A stretch of 37,394 nucleotides of DNA from Syntrophorhabdaceae bacterium (GCA_035541755.1 DATKMQ010000119.1:1-37394); one strand, 5' to 3'. Shown: positions 26,093 to 34,010, numbered from the stretch's first letter. Notes: generated by a model from the letters alone, not told the origin. Numbers and translations are program-made.

Positions 26093-27604
26093 TTACGCAT
26101 TACGGTCAGAATTCTTACAGGCGGCTTTCTCTTCGTTCTGCCCGCTATCCAACACCTCTCTTACCTTCCGCAGGAGGGTAAGAGGTGAGATGGGCTTCTG
26201 AAGGAAGTTGAACTCTTCGTCTTGAATGCCTTTGTCGAGAAGAACGTCTCTGGTATATCCGCTTGTAAAGATCACCTTGATGCCGGGCTTGATCGCACGT
26301 ATTTCATTATAGGCTTCCCGTCCGTTCTTTTTCGGCATGACCGAGTCGAGGATCAGGAGGTCAATTGTATGGGCTGTCCTGAACTGGTCTACCGCATCCT
26401 GTCCGTCCACCGCTTCAATTGTCGTATACCCATGTTGTGTGAGTATTGTGCTTGCAAACTCTCTGACCGTTTCGCTGTCCTCTCCGATCAGAATAGTTTC
26501 CTTGCCTCCTTGAATAGGCCCCGGTCCGGACGTCTCTTTTTTTGAGTTTTTTTTGACGGTAGGGAGGTAGATATGAAAGGTCGTTCCCATCTGTGGTTCA
26601 CTGTATACCGTAATATAGCCTTTGTGCTGCTTGACGATTCCATAGACGGTAGAGAGCCCGAGACCGGTTCCTTTTCCCACTTCCTTGGTGGTAAAGAAGG
26701 GGTCAAAAATCCTTTTCTGCAGACTTTCATCCATGCCCGTGCCGGTATCGGAGACCGAGAGGAGGGCGTACGGTCCAGGTTTCACGTATGTGTGGAGTCG
26801 CTGGAACTCATCGTCCAGTTCCACCATTTCCGTCCTTATGGTAAGCGTACCGCCCTGCGGCATGGCGTCCCTGGCGTTGGTAGTAAGATTGAAGAGAATC
26901 TGGTCCATCTGGGTTGCATCGGCCATGACGATAATGTCGTCAGGAGCAAGGTATGTCTCGATAACCATGTCCTCGGTAAGGAGGCGGCTAAGGAGCTTCT
27001 CCGTCCTCCTGATGATCTCGTGGAGACTGACGGGCTCAAGTCTGATTCTTTGTTGTCTGCTGAAGGCAAGGAGGTTGCGTACAAGGTCGGCCGCCTTCTG
27101 CGAAGCAGCGAGGATCTGATCCACATAATTCCGTGACGTACCGCGCTTAACTTTCATTTGCAGGAGGGTGGCGTATCCGACGAGGGCTGTGAGGATGTTG
27201 TTGAAGTCGTGGGCGATACCTCCGGCTAAGGTACCGATGGCTTCCATTTTTTGGGCCTGATAGAGTTGAGCTTCAAGGCGCGTCCTTTCGTGCTCGGCCT
27301 GTTTCAGGTCGGTTATGTCGACCAGTGACGCCACACTTCTGTCAGTACCCGGGATCATGTCCACAACAAAACACATATCCCGCACTTCTCCGGTTCGTGT
27401 AACAAACTGGAATCCGTATTGCCTTGGGACCGCGTCAGGGTTCTTGCGACGTAGATGATGGGAAGAGAGCATCCTTCCTAGGTCTTCCTTGGTTACGAAT
27501 TCGGTCCAGCTCTTTTTGCCTTCAATTTCATCCTTGGTGTAGCCGGAAAGGCGTTGAAACTCGCTATTACAAAGACTGATTGTCGTGCTATTTTCGATAA
27601 TCAT
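26093..27604 (-). CDS. PAS-histidine kinase-receiver: C-terminal half of a split hybrid kinase
   Basis: This 503-residue reading frame starts in the middle of a PAS domain. Its frame is open a further 41 codons upstream to an in-frame TGA at 27730-27728, immediately before which the upstream PAS gene ends. The missing PAS start (SEKLYRTLFENTGTAT) is encoded in those 41 codons, so this is the rear of a larger gene. Domains are PAS (~1-105); HisKA with His132 in GGIAHDFNN; ATPase with NLTTNARDAM, DTGTGM and GTGLGLS; and receiver with GEDSE, the Asp of LILDSVMPKK and LQKPIS. If translated alone it would lack its sensors and have no obvious ribosome-binding site. It may be a pseudogene portion or depend on read-through. 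Confidence 0.85.
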   Translation of the reverse strand: MIIENSTTISLCNSEFQRLSGYTKDEIEGKKSWTEFVTKEDLGRMLSSHHLRRKNPDAVPRQYGFQFVTRTGEVRDMCFVVDMIPGTDRSVASLVDITDLKQAEHERTRLEAQLYQAQKMEAIGTLAGGIAHDFNNILTALVGYATLLQMKVKRGTSRNYVDQILAASQKAADLVRNLLAFSRQQRIRLEPVSLHEIIRRTEKLLSRLLTEDMVIETYLAPDDIIVMADATQMDQILFNLTTNARDAMPQGGTLTIRTEMVELDDEFQRLHTYVKPGPYALLSVSDTGTGMDESLQKRIFDPFFTTKEVGKGTGLGLSTVYGIVKQHKGYITVYSEPQMGTTFHIYLPTVKKNSKKETSGPGPIQGGKETILIGEDSETVREFASTILTQHGYTTIEAVDGQDAVDQFRTAHTIDLLILDSVMPKKNGREAYNEIRAIKPGIKVIFTSGYTRDVLLDKGIQDEEFNFLQKPISPLTLLRKVREVLDSGQNEEKAACKNSDRNA

Positions 27605-27727
27605 CGTTGCCGTACCTGTGTTTTCAAAGAGCGTGCGGTAGAGTTTTTCGGAATCAGCTAGTCTTCTTTCTGCCAGTTTCCGGTCGGTAATATCCTGATT
27701 TACCCCGTACCGCTTAATGACGCGGTC

Positions 27728-27730
27728 TCA
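27728..27730 (-). other. In-frame TGA splitting the hybrid kinase
   Basis: This TGA ends the upstream PAS reading frame, and the same frame continues open on its far side into the kinase. The exactly aligned codon in the neighbouring paralogue (30029-30027) is TCA (Ser), so one C-to-G change could have made the stop. Confidence 0.85.
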
Positions 27731-28858
27731 ATCGTCTTTGACGACGCGCGCCCGTACCACGATGTGGCGTACTTTACCATCGCGCCGAATAATGCGATGC
27801 TCTATATCGGGAGGGGATTCAGCCTCATGTCGAGTAAGGTTATACTGCACGTCATGAGACTGAGACAGGCGATCGTCAGGATGTACAAATCGTTCTCTGT
27901 ATTCTTCGCGCGACATCCGGTATCCGCCTTCTCGTGCGGCGGTCGTGCCGTAAAAAGCATAGAAGGGATCGTTGAATATCAATGCATTCTCGGCGGGGTC
28001 AAACTCCCAGTACACGATATCGGCGAGATCCACAGCCTGAGATAATTGAAGTTCGTTCCTGCGCAGGGCTTCTTCCATCCGTTTGCGTTCCGTGATATCA
28101 CGCGCTATGCCCATGATCGCCGTTGGATCGCCGTTATCATTGCGCAGAAAGGATGCCTTAGTCTCCGCCCATACGGTTGACCCGTCTTTGCACAACATTT
28201 CCAGCTCCAGAACTGTTGTGCGGTCAGGGTCGACCGTTTCATCCTTTATTAAATCCAGACTCTCCCGGATCGCCCTTGTTACCAATTCGAGACTTTCAGC
28301 CGTCATGGAATGGCTGATTGGCTGATCAATCAGTTCTTCCGGGGAAAACCCCCTTGCCTGTTTGACCGAGGGACTGACGTACTTGTATGTCAAGTCCAAG
28401 TTTAGAACATAGATCACGTCCGTAGCATTCTCTGCAAGCAGACGGTATCTATGCTCGCTTTCTTTCAACGCCTCCTCGGCGCATCTATGTCCCGTGATGT
28501 CGCATACCACGCCAATGACGTATTGCTGACCCGTGGCATCTGTGTAATGTGTTTTTGTTGTTTCGATTGTCCGCACTTCACCGTTTGCATCTGTTACTTG
28601 TTCTTCGCTGATGTCTTGTTCCCCGGTCTCGAACACAACCCCGGCGTGTGCTCTGAAAATGTCGGCTTCCTCTTTGGGGAATAGTTCGTGCGGGGTCTTG
28701 CCCAGCCACCGCTCCAACGCTATTCCAGACTGTTTGCAAAGCGCTTTGTTGACAAAGACGTATCTGTATTCAAGGTCCAGAATGAAGACCGGGTCCCCTA
28801 TGCAATCGAGAACCGATTTGCTGTATTCAGAGGACTCGGTGATATTTTTTATGTGCAT
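27728..28858 (-). CDS. Three-PAS sensor protein: N-terminal half of a split hybrid kinase
   Basis: This 376-residue protein has no membrane segment. It has PAS domains at about 10-130 (FILDLEYRYVFVNKALC), 133-258 (RYRLLAENATDVIYVL) and 263-376 (AVDLADIVYWEFDP), and ends abruptly at VVKDD inside the third PAS. The paralogue at 29505 continues at this point with RLIRRYGVNQDIT, and the same sequence type (RVIKRYGVNQDIT) is encoded right after the TGA here. The ancestral protein was therefore about 921 residues: PAS-PAS-PAS-PAS-HisKA-ATPase-receiver. AAAGGAGG lies 14 nt before the ATG. As it stands the product is a sensor without output. Confidence 0.85.
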   Translation of the reverse strand: MHIKNITESSEYSKSVLDCIGDPVFILDLEYRYVFVNKALCKQSGIALERWLGKTPHELFPKEEADIFRAHAGVVFETGEQDISEEQVTDANGEVRTIETTKTHYTDATGQQYVIGVVCDITGHRCAEEALKESEHRYRLLAENATDVIYVLNLDLTYKYVSPSVKQARGFSPEELIDQPISHSMTAESLELVTRAIRESLDLIKDETVDPDRTTVLELEMLCKDGSTVWAETKASFLRNDNGDPTAIMGIARDITERKRMEEALRRNELQLSQAVDLADIVYWEFDPAENALIFNDPFYAFYGTTAAREGGYRMSREEYRERFVHPDDRLSQSHDVQYNLTRHEAESPPDIEHRIIRRDGKVRHIVVRARVVKDD

Positions 28859-28991
28859 ATATTATGTTTAGCGGCCTCCTTTGATCTGCATGCCAAAATC
28901 AGCGGGATGCGTGGCCAAGCCGAAGGTAGGTTGAGGATTTCGAATTTAAGGGCTAATGAATAGACGCCACAGTCTGTTACAACCTGAAGCC

Positions 28992-29360
28992 TTATCTCTG
29001 GTCGGTGCTTTTTAATAGCCATTTAATTGCCAATTTTTCGTCCGAGAAAACCCTGAGCTGCGCCCCCCGGTTTGTCGCCACGGTTTCTGCGAATCTGTTC
29101 AAAACATCAGGACTCGAGAGTACGGCAACCTTGAGAGGCGGCCGGATTACTTCTGACAGATATTTGCCTATAGTATATCGAACCATCTCGTTTTTGGGCT
29201 TTGACCACCGTGTTAAATCGAGTAGAATACGGTTGTGCCCTTTATTCCGGGCCTCAAGAAGCATGCCTTCGGTTACTATCTGCGCGTTTTTTACTGTAAA
29301 AGAGGAGGAAGCATCCCTGACAACAAGGTAACCCGTCCGATCCAAATACTCTATGTTCAT
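28992..29360 (-). CDS. SpoIIAA/STAS-like small protein
   Basis: This protein has about 122 residues from the ATG at 29360 (MNIEYLDRTG), which has GAGGG at proper spacing; the longer frame to 29396 is less likely. It shows an alternating strand-helix pattern with a central RILLDLTRWSKPKN, then LKVAVLSSPDVLNRF and the C-terminal FSDEKLAIKWL. This suits the SpoIIAA-like (STAS/SEC14-type) small-domain family, in which members bind partners or lipids. It sits between the two paralogous PAS genes, in the same direction. A role linked to those sensors is possible but unproven. Confidence 0.6.
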   Translation of the reverse strand: MNIEYLDRTGYLVVRDASSSFTVKNAQIVTEGMLLEARNKGHNRILLDLTRWSKPKNEMVRYTIGKYLSEVIRPPLKVAVLSSPDVLNRFAETVATNRGAQLRVFSDEKLAIKWLLKSTDQR

Positions 29361-29504
29361 CGCTGGCCCTCGTTTCTGATAGATCGATAATTCCATAAGG
29401 GCATAGTATTATTTAGGTATATGGCCAGGGTCAAGCGAAATCAAGCCCAGGCAACCTATAATTTCCTTGCGATTATCCTATAGGTACTTTACGGGAGCGT
29501 ATTG

Positions 29505-31157
29505 CTAAAGGGAGAGTAAGTGTGCCTGAAGATTGACGGTTTTATGTTTTAGGCCCAGTTTCTTTCTGATGTTGTTCCGGTGGACCTCGACGGTGCCCTC
29601 AGAGATATTCAGCAGTTCTGCTATCTGCTTGCTGCCCTTGCCGGCCCTGATCAGGTTGGCTATCTGGATCTCGGTCTTCGTGAAGTGGGAATAGGCAGCG
29701 CCCAGCTTATGCAGGAAAGGAGAGATTATCTCGTTCAGACCGGACTCGACGATGCCTACGTACGTTTTCTGGACATCGCTCATCTGCGTATTCTTCAGCC
29801 TCTCGATGTAGGGCACGATGAGCTCTCGCACATTGGTGTGGATGGCATTTTCGAGCGTTGATTTGTCTTCGTCCCGGTGTTTCAGCAATACTTTCAGAGC
29901 GCTGTTCACTTCCTGGAGATCAAAAGACTTTTTTTCCAGTTCGTGCTCTCTGCTCCTAAGCTCTTCTTCGACTTCCTTGCGCTTTGTGATGTCCTGATTC
30001 ACCCCGTACCTCCTGATTAAGCGGCCTGAGGCGTCCATGACGTTTGTTGCCAGAACCACAGTATGTCGTACTTTGCCGTCGCGCCGAACAACGCGGTGCT
30101 CTATAGGGGGAAGGGGTCCGGTGATGTTTTCTGCAAGAATCCGTTGCACTGTTTCAAGGACACCTGGTTGATCGTCAGGATGAACAAATCGCTTTCTGTA
30201 TTCTTCGCCCGTCATCCGGTATCCGCCTTCACGCTCGGCGGTGGTGCCATAAAAGGCATAAAAGGCATCGTTGAAAATCTGCACGTTCTCGACAGGGTCA
30301 TACTCCCAGTACACGATATCGGCAAGATCCATGGCCTGAGATAATTGAAGTTCGCTCCTGCGCAGGACTTCTTCCATCCGTTTGCGTTCCGTAATATCAC
30401 GCGCTATGCCCATGATCTCTATTGGATCGCCGTTATCGCTGTGCAGAAACGATGCCTTTACCTCGACCCACATGGTCGAGCCGTCTTTGCGTATCATTTC
30501 CAGCTCCAGGACTTTGCCCCGGTCGGGGTCAACCGTTTCGCCTTCTTCTCGTTCCAGATCTTCCCGGATAGCACTTACCACGAATTCGAGACTTTCAGCC
30601 GTCATATTATGGCTGATTGGCTGATCAATCAACTCTTCTGGGGAAAACCCCCATGCCTGTTTGACCGAGGGACTGACGTACTTGTATGTTAAGTCCAAGG
30701 TAAGAACAGAGATCACGTCCGTAGCATTCTCGGCAAGCAGACGGTATCTATGCTCGCTTTCTTTTAACGCCTCTTCAGCGGCCTTATTTTCCGTGATTTC
30801 GCGCAGCACGCCGATGAGGTATTGTTCGCCTGTGGCATCCTTATAAACCGTTTTCGTTGTTTCGATTGTATGGACATTACCGTATGCGTCGGTTGCCTGT
30901 TCTTCTTTAACACTTTGCTTCCCGGTCTCGAAGACTTGCCTGGCATCCTCCATGAAAATATCGGCCTGCTCCTTGGGAAATAATTCTTGCGCGGTCCTTC
31001 CCAGCCACCGCTCTAAGGGAATCCCAGACTTTTCGCAAAGCGCTTTGTTGACGAAGACATTCCTGTATTGACGGTCCAGAATGAAGACCGGGTCTCCAAC
31101 ACAATCGAGAACCGGTTTGCTGTATTCCAAGGCCTTCGGGAGATTATCGCTCCACAT
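29505..31157 (-). CDS. Three-PAS LuxR-type transcriptional regulator
   Basis: This protein has 550 residues from the ATG at 31157 (MWSDNLPKAL), preceded by AAAGGAGG at 13 nt, the same layout as its paralogue; the frame further upstream to 31220 is leader. PAS domains lie at ~10-130, ~133-258 and ~263-385. A coiled coil (RSREHELEKKSFDLQEVNSA) and a helical segment common in soluble PAS-LuxR proteins (NVRELIVPYIERLK) follow. The C-terminal GerE/LuxR helix-turn-helix is FTKTEIQIANLIRAGKGSKQ, then NISEGTVEVHRNNIRKKLGL. It should bind DNA as a dimer in response to a cytoplasmic signal sensed by the PAS domains. It lacks a receiver. It shares its sensor module with the split kinase next door, implying the same or related signals. 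Confidence 0.9.
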   Translation of the reverse strand: MWSDNLPKALEYSKPVLDCVGDPVFILDRQYRNVFVNKALCEKSGIPLERWLGRTAQELFPKEQADIFMEDARQVFETGKQSVKEEQATDAYGNVHTIETTKTVYKDATGEQYLIGVLREITENKAAEEALKESEHRYRLLAENATDVISVLTLDLTYKYVSPSVKQAWGFSPEELIDQPISHNMTAESLEFVVSAIREDLEREEGETVDPDRGKVLELEMIRKDGSTMWVEVKASFLHSDNGDPIEIMGIARDITERKRMEEVLRRSELQLSQAMDLADIVYWEYDPVENVQIFNDAFYAFYGTTAEREGGYRMTGEEYRKRFVHPDDQPGVLETVQRILAENITGPLPPIEHRVVRRDGKVRHTVVLATNVMDASGRLIRRYGVNQDITKRKEVEEELRSREHELEKKSFDLQEVNSALKVLLKHRDEDKSTLENAIHTNVRELIVPYIERLKNTQMSDVQKTYVGIVESGLNEIISPFLHKLGAAYSHFTKTEIQIANLIRAGKGSKQIAELLNISEGTVEVHRNNIRKKLGLKHKTVNLQAHLLSL

Positions 31158-31216
31158 ATTGTTTTTAGGACCTCCTTTGATCTGTTTGCGATGATCGGCA
31201 GGATGCGGGGCCAAGC
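29986..31216 (-). repeat. Segmental duplication, copy B (three-PAS sensor module plus leader)
   Basis: This is the partner of the repeat at 27687-28920. Homology ends at the downstream side just after the YGVNQDIT codons, where outputs diverge: kinase plus receiver in copy A, coiled coil plus LuxR here. The upstream side includes the ribosome-binding region and about 45 further bases. Confidence 0.85.
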
Positions 31217-31502
31217 GCAAGCTAACCCTGGACCCGATTTCTCGGGTTGTTGCGTATCATAGCCAAGACCATCGCAACATTATAATACTACCATAACTAT
31301 TCAGACGAACGTGTAGCGACCAGGCGAAGTCTGCCGAAGCAATACCAGGAAGAAGCTGGGCCTGAAACATAAAACCGTTAATCTTCAGGCATACTTACCC
31401 TCACTTTGGCAGCTTGCCCATTAAAATATATATAGGCTAATCGAAAGGAAATTATAGGGTATTTGGTCTTAATTTCCTCTCACCCATCCCGATGAATTGT
31501 GC
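31158..31502. other. Divergent intergenic region between the PAS-LuxR gene and the che operon
   Basis: These 345 bases contain the PAS-LuxR leader, a LuxR-gene scrap (31323-31424) and AT-rich sequence around 31424-31460, which probably holds the che operon promoter. TATAAT-like hexamers occur near 31281 and 31433, but none has a good -35 partner, so I call no promoter. Confidence 0.4.
31323..31424 (+). pseudogene. Inverted scrap of a LuxR-family gene 3' end
   Basis: On the + strand the codons from 31323 read GEVCRSNTRKKLGLKHKTV, then NLQAYLPSL, ending at TAA 31422-31424. This matches the last ~28 residues of the PAS-LuxR protein on the opposite strand (VEVHRNNIRKKLGLKHKTV, then NLQAHLLSL), and the DNA is clearly similar over about 80 bases. 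An in-frame TAG at 31314 closes it upstream. It is the dead tail of a third family member in inverted orientation. Confidence 0.75.
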
Positions 31503-33278
31503 ATGGACATGATGACCGTGATAACCTGCGCCGAGGCCGTTGACGGCCATAATACTGACGAGCAAAATGAATCGGCCCGAAAATTTGCGGCAGCCAGCGC
31601 GGGAGATCTCAGAGCCCTGAACGTATCGACGGAGAATGACTTCCTTTCGATAGGTTCGTACCTGCAGAAACTCTCCAGTCAGGCGATATCCATATCTAAG
31701 GCTGCTGGGTCCGTCGCAAAAATGGTAGGAAGCGAAGAGGCCGTGGCGAGCACGGACAGACTCAGAGATGCCGAGGCTTGTATAGGCACGTATCTTGAGA
31801 AGTCCCAGGGCAGGTTTACGTACACCTCCGATTCCATGCTTCACATCATACGCCTTATGGACGCTGTCTACACGCCCCTATCCACATTCAAGAGCATAGT
31901 CAAGCACCTTCACATGCTCGGTATTTCAACGAGAATAGAAGATGCGCGTGTCAACAGCGACGGCAGATTCGACACGCTCTCGAAACATGTAGAGAAGCTC
32001 TCGGTTATGATCGCATCAAGAGCGGACGCTATTGTCAAGGCCATCGTTTCGCTGCAGGAAATAATGAAGCAAAGCCGTCCACAGGTGGACAGCGCGAGAG
32101 ACATGATGAGCATCAGGGCGCAGAGCATGCTCAACCGGATCAAATCGGGCCTTTCAATGTTTCTTGAAAAGGGAGAATTATCCTCTCAGACGGCCATAAG
32201 CCTGGCGGCGAATTCGGAACAGGTGGCATCAAACATTTCGCGCGTAATCTCCTCTCTACAGTTTCAGGATATCACTCGCCAACAGATCGAACATGTAGTC
32301 GATTTGTTCGATGAGGTGGCCAGTGAAATCGTTGTCCCGCGTGATATCGTGGCTATTCTTGCAGACACCGGCCCTGTTCAGATCGACCAGCTCGAACATG
32401 CGAGGAAAGAGATGGGCTCAGCTGTGGCAACGATCATAAACGGCCTTGAAGCTATAGCCCGGAATCTCTGGTCCATGCTTAGAGAAACGGAAAAGCTCAC
32501 GGGTATTGCCGGGAATGCCCACTCCTCATTCCTGGCGGACATTAACTATTCGGTTTCATTCGTTGTCGGATCGCTCGAGGAGAACAGAGAAGCCGACGAG
32601 CAGCTCGCTCGCGCCGTAGGTGATCTTTCCGACTCGATTCAGAACGTCTCCGCTCATGTGGACGACATCGAGGAGATATCGTCCGAAATCGAGCTTATTG
32701 CCATCAACGCCCAGATCAGGGCCGCCCATATGGCCGAAAACGGGGGTGCTCTTGGCGTACTGGCCGAAGCCATCAGAAACCTTTCCGAGACTACCAGTAA
32801 ACAGACACTGGCTATCACGAGTGCGCTTGAAAGTGTGAGGGAAGCTTCCGTGAGTCTGAGTGCCGAGAGCCAAAGAAACGGAAACGGGGAGGATATCCTG
32901 GCCATGAGAACAGAAATTGATTCAGTGCTTGATTTTTTGGGGGAATCTCAGCAGACACTCTCCTCGCTTCTCACCCAACTGAAAAAGGAAACAAGTGAGC
33001 TTACGGAAGCAATACAGACGGTTATCAAGAGCGTGAGTGCGCATACCAGGACAGACGAGGTTGTCGGAAAGATCATAAAGGATTTTCGTAATATTGTGGA
33101 AGGACGGAAAGTTGAAGTCGGCTTAGCGACGCCTACAAACGGGGACTATCTCACCCGTCTGGCCGAACGCTATACCATGCAGCAGGAACGAACCGTGCAT
33201 CAGGCCCGTCTGGCCGGTACCAACGACTCACCGTCACTGAAGGAAGATCATTTTTTGGACAACGTTGAGCTGTTCTAG
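31503..33278 (+). CDS. Soluble MCP-like coiled-coil protein with a CheZ-like motif
   Basis: This protein of about 591 residues has no membrane segment or ligand domain, is mostly helical, and is the first gene of the che operon. Near residues 395-440, ISSEIELIAINAQIRAAHM and GVLAEAIRNLSETT resemble, but diverge from, the MCP signalling hairpin. A second similar segment lies at ~135-175 (LHMLGISTRIEDARV). Between them, FQDITRQQIEHV has Asp256 and Gln260 in the D-x-x-x-Q spacing used by CheZ to dephosphorylate CheY. It could be a cytoplasmic receptor-like scaffold, a CheY phosphatase, or both. The start is uncertain: a TTG at 31497 and ATGs at 31503, 31509 and 31512 all lack a good ribosome-binding site; an in-frame TAA at 31470 sets the limit. 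Confidence 0.75.
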   Translation: MDMMTVITCAEAVDGHNTDEQNESARKFAAASAGDLRALNVSTENDFLSIGSYLQKLSSQAISISKAAGSVAKMVGSEEAVASTDRLRDAEACIGTYLEKSQGRFTYTSDSMLHIIRLMDAVYTPLSTFKSIVKHLHMLGISTRIEDARVNSDGRFDTLSKHVEKLSVMIASRADAIVKAIVSLQEIMKQSRPQVDSARDMMSIRAQSMLNRIKSGLSMFLEKGELSSQTAISLAANSEQVASNISRVISSLQFQDITRQQIEHVVDLFDEVASEIVVPRDIVAILADTGPVQIDQLEHARKEMGSAVATIINGLEAIARNLWSMLRETEKLTGIAGNAHSSFLADINYSVSFVVGSLEENREADEQLARAVGDLSDSIQNVSAHVDDIEEISSEIELIAINAQIRAAHMAENGGALGVLAEAIRNLSETTSKQTLAITSALESVREASVSLSAESQRNGNGEDILAMRTEIDSVLDFLGESQQTLSSLLTQLKKETSELTEAIQTVIKSVSAHTRTDEVVGKIIKDFRNIVEGRKVEVGLATPTNGDYLTRLAERYTMQQERTVHQARLAGTNDSPSLKEDHFLDNVELF

Positions 33279-33298
33279 ACACGATGGAGGGAAGGTCC

Positions 33299-33652
33299 AT
33301 GACCGATTGTGTAGTTGAAAAGAATAATAATGAAACTATTCTCCATCTTTCCGGTGAATTGCAGATTGAGTATGCGGCTCAACTACGGTCTCTGCTTGCC
33401 GATTCCCTGAGAGAAGCCGACCTGGTAAAGATAGACCTGTCCTCGGTTACCGCTGCGGACATCTCCTGCTTGCAGCTTTTTTGTGCTGCACATAAAACAT
33501 CGCTAGCAGCAAATAAACTTCTGGATCTTATTGGAATACCGTCGACCGCTTTCAAAGACCTGGCCCGCCGAACAGGATGTATTCGCTCAAGTGGGTGCAA
33601 TCCTGACAAGGGAACGTCGTGTTTGTGGAGTGAGGAAAAATATTATGGCTAA
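33299..33652 (+). CDS. STAS-domain protein of the chemosensory operon
   Basis: This 117-residue protein starts at the ATG at 33299, which has GGAGGG 9 nt before it; the ATG at 33284 would overlap that site. The fold pattern is STAS (anti-anti-sigma-like): ILHLSGELQIEYAAQL, then VKIDLSSVTAADISCLQLF, then the C-terminal helix. The residue aligned with the phosphorylatable Ser of SpoIIAA falls in ADIS. The tail has three cysteines (TGC, SGC and SCLW), an unusual feature. STAS proteins beside cheY and cheA in deltaproteobacterial clusters are common, but their role is not settled. It overlaps cheY by 8 nt. Confidence 0.8.
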   Translation: MTDCVVEKNNNETILHLSGELQIEYAAQLRSLLADSLREADLVKIDLSSVTAADISCLQLFCAAHKTSLAANKLLDLIGIPSTAFKDLARRTGCIRSSGCNPDKGTSCLWSEEKYYG

Positions 33653-34010
33653 GAGGATCATGACGGTGGACGATTCGGCAAGCGTCAGACAAATGGTCGG
33701 CTTTACCCTGAGGCAAGCAGGCTATGAAGTGATTGAGGCGGTCGACGGTAAAGATGCCCTATCGAAACTCGATGGAAGTGCTGTTCATATGGTGATAACC
33801 GACCTCAACATGCCGAATCTTGACGGTATCGGCCTGATCAAGGGTGTACGGGGTCACAATTCGTACAAGTTCATACCCATCGTCATGCTAACTACTGAAT
33901 CTCAGGAATCGAAGAAGCTCGAAGGGAAGCAGGCAGGGGCCACTGGTTGGATCGTGAAGCCCTTCAAGCCGGAACAACTTGTTGCGGTTACAAGGAAGGT
34001 ACTGGGATGA
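33645..34010 (+). CDS. cheY: CheY response regulator
   Basis: This 121-residue single receiver has VDDSA at the N-terminus, phospho-acceptor Asp53 in VITDLNMPN, LTTES with the switch Thr, and the invariant Lys in VKPFKPEQL. It is the expected phosphoryl acceptor from the CheA just downstream. The ATG at 33645 has GAGG 9 nt upstream and lies within the STAS gene's last codons; the stop overlaps the cheA start as ATGA. It is more like CheYs of alternative (non-enteric) che systems than E. coli CheY. Output could be flagellar motor, pili or another process. Confidence 0.93.
   Translation: MAKRIMTVDDSASVRQMVGFTLRQAGYEVIEAVDGKDALSKLDGSAVHMVITDLNMPNLDGIGLIKGVRGHNSYKFIPIVMLTTESQESKKLEGKQAGATGWIVKPFKPEQLVAVTRKVLG

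Larger units (their letters stand above)
27687..28920 (-). repeat. Segmental duplication, copy A (three-PAS sensor module plus leader)
   Basis: This stretch aligns with 29986-31216 at a constant offset of 2299 bases across the whole reading frame, with no net insertion or deletion. It extends through the start codon into the leader, including the shared CCTCCTTTGATCTG (Shine-Dalgarno complement), where a 3-base indel occurs. The two copies have diverged but are clearly homologous at the DNA level. Confidence 0.85.

Noticed and set aside
27728-27730. Selenocysteine at the in-frame TGA
   Set aside because: The site is a surface-like segment of a PAS domain where the paralogue has Ser. No catalytic Cys equivalent exists, and I saw no SECIS-like hairpin immediately after the TGA, so a nonsense change is simpler.
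31270-31300. TATAAT hexamer as a -10 box for the PAS-LuxR gene
   Set aside because: No acceptable -35 hexamer lies 16-18 nt upstream on either strand.
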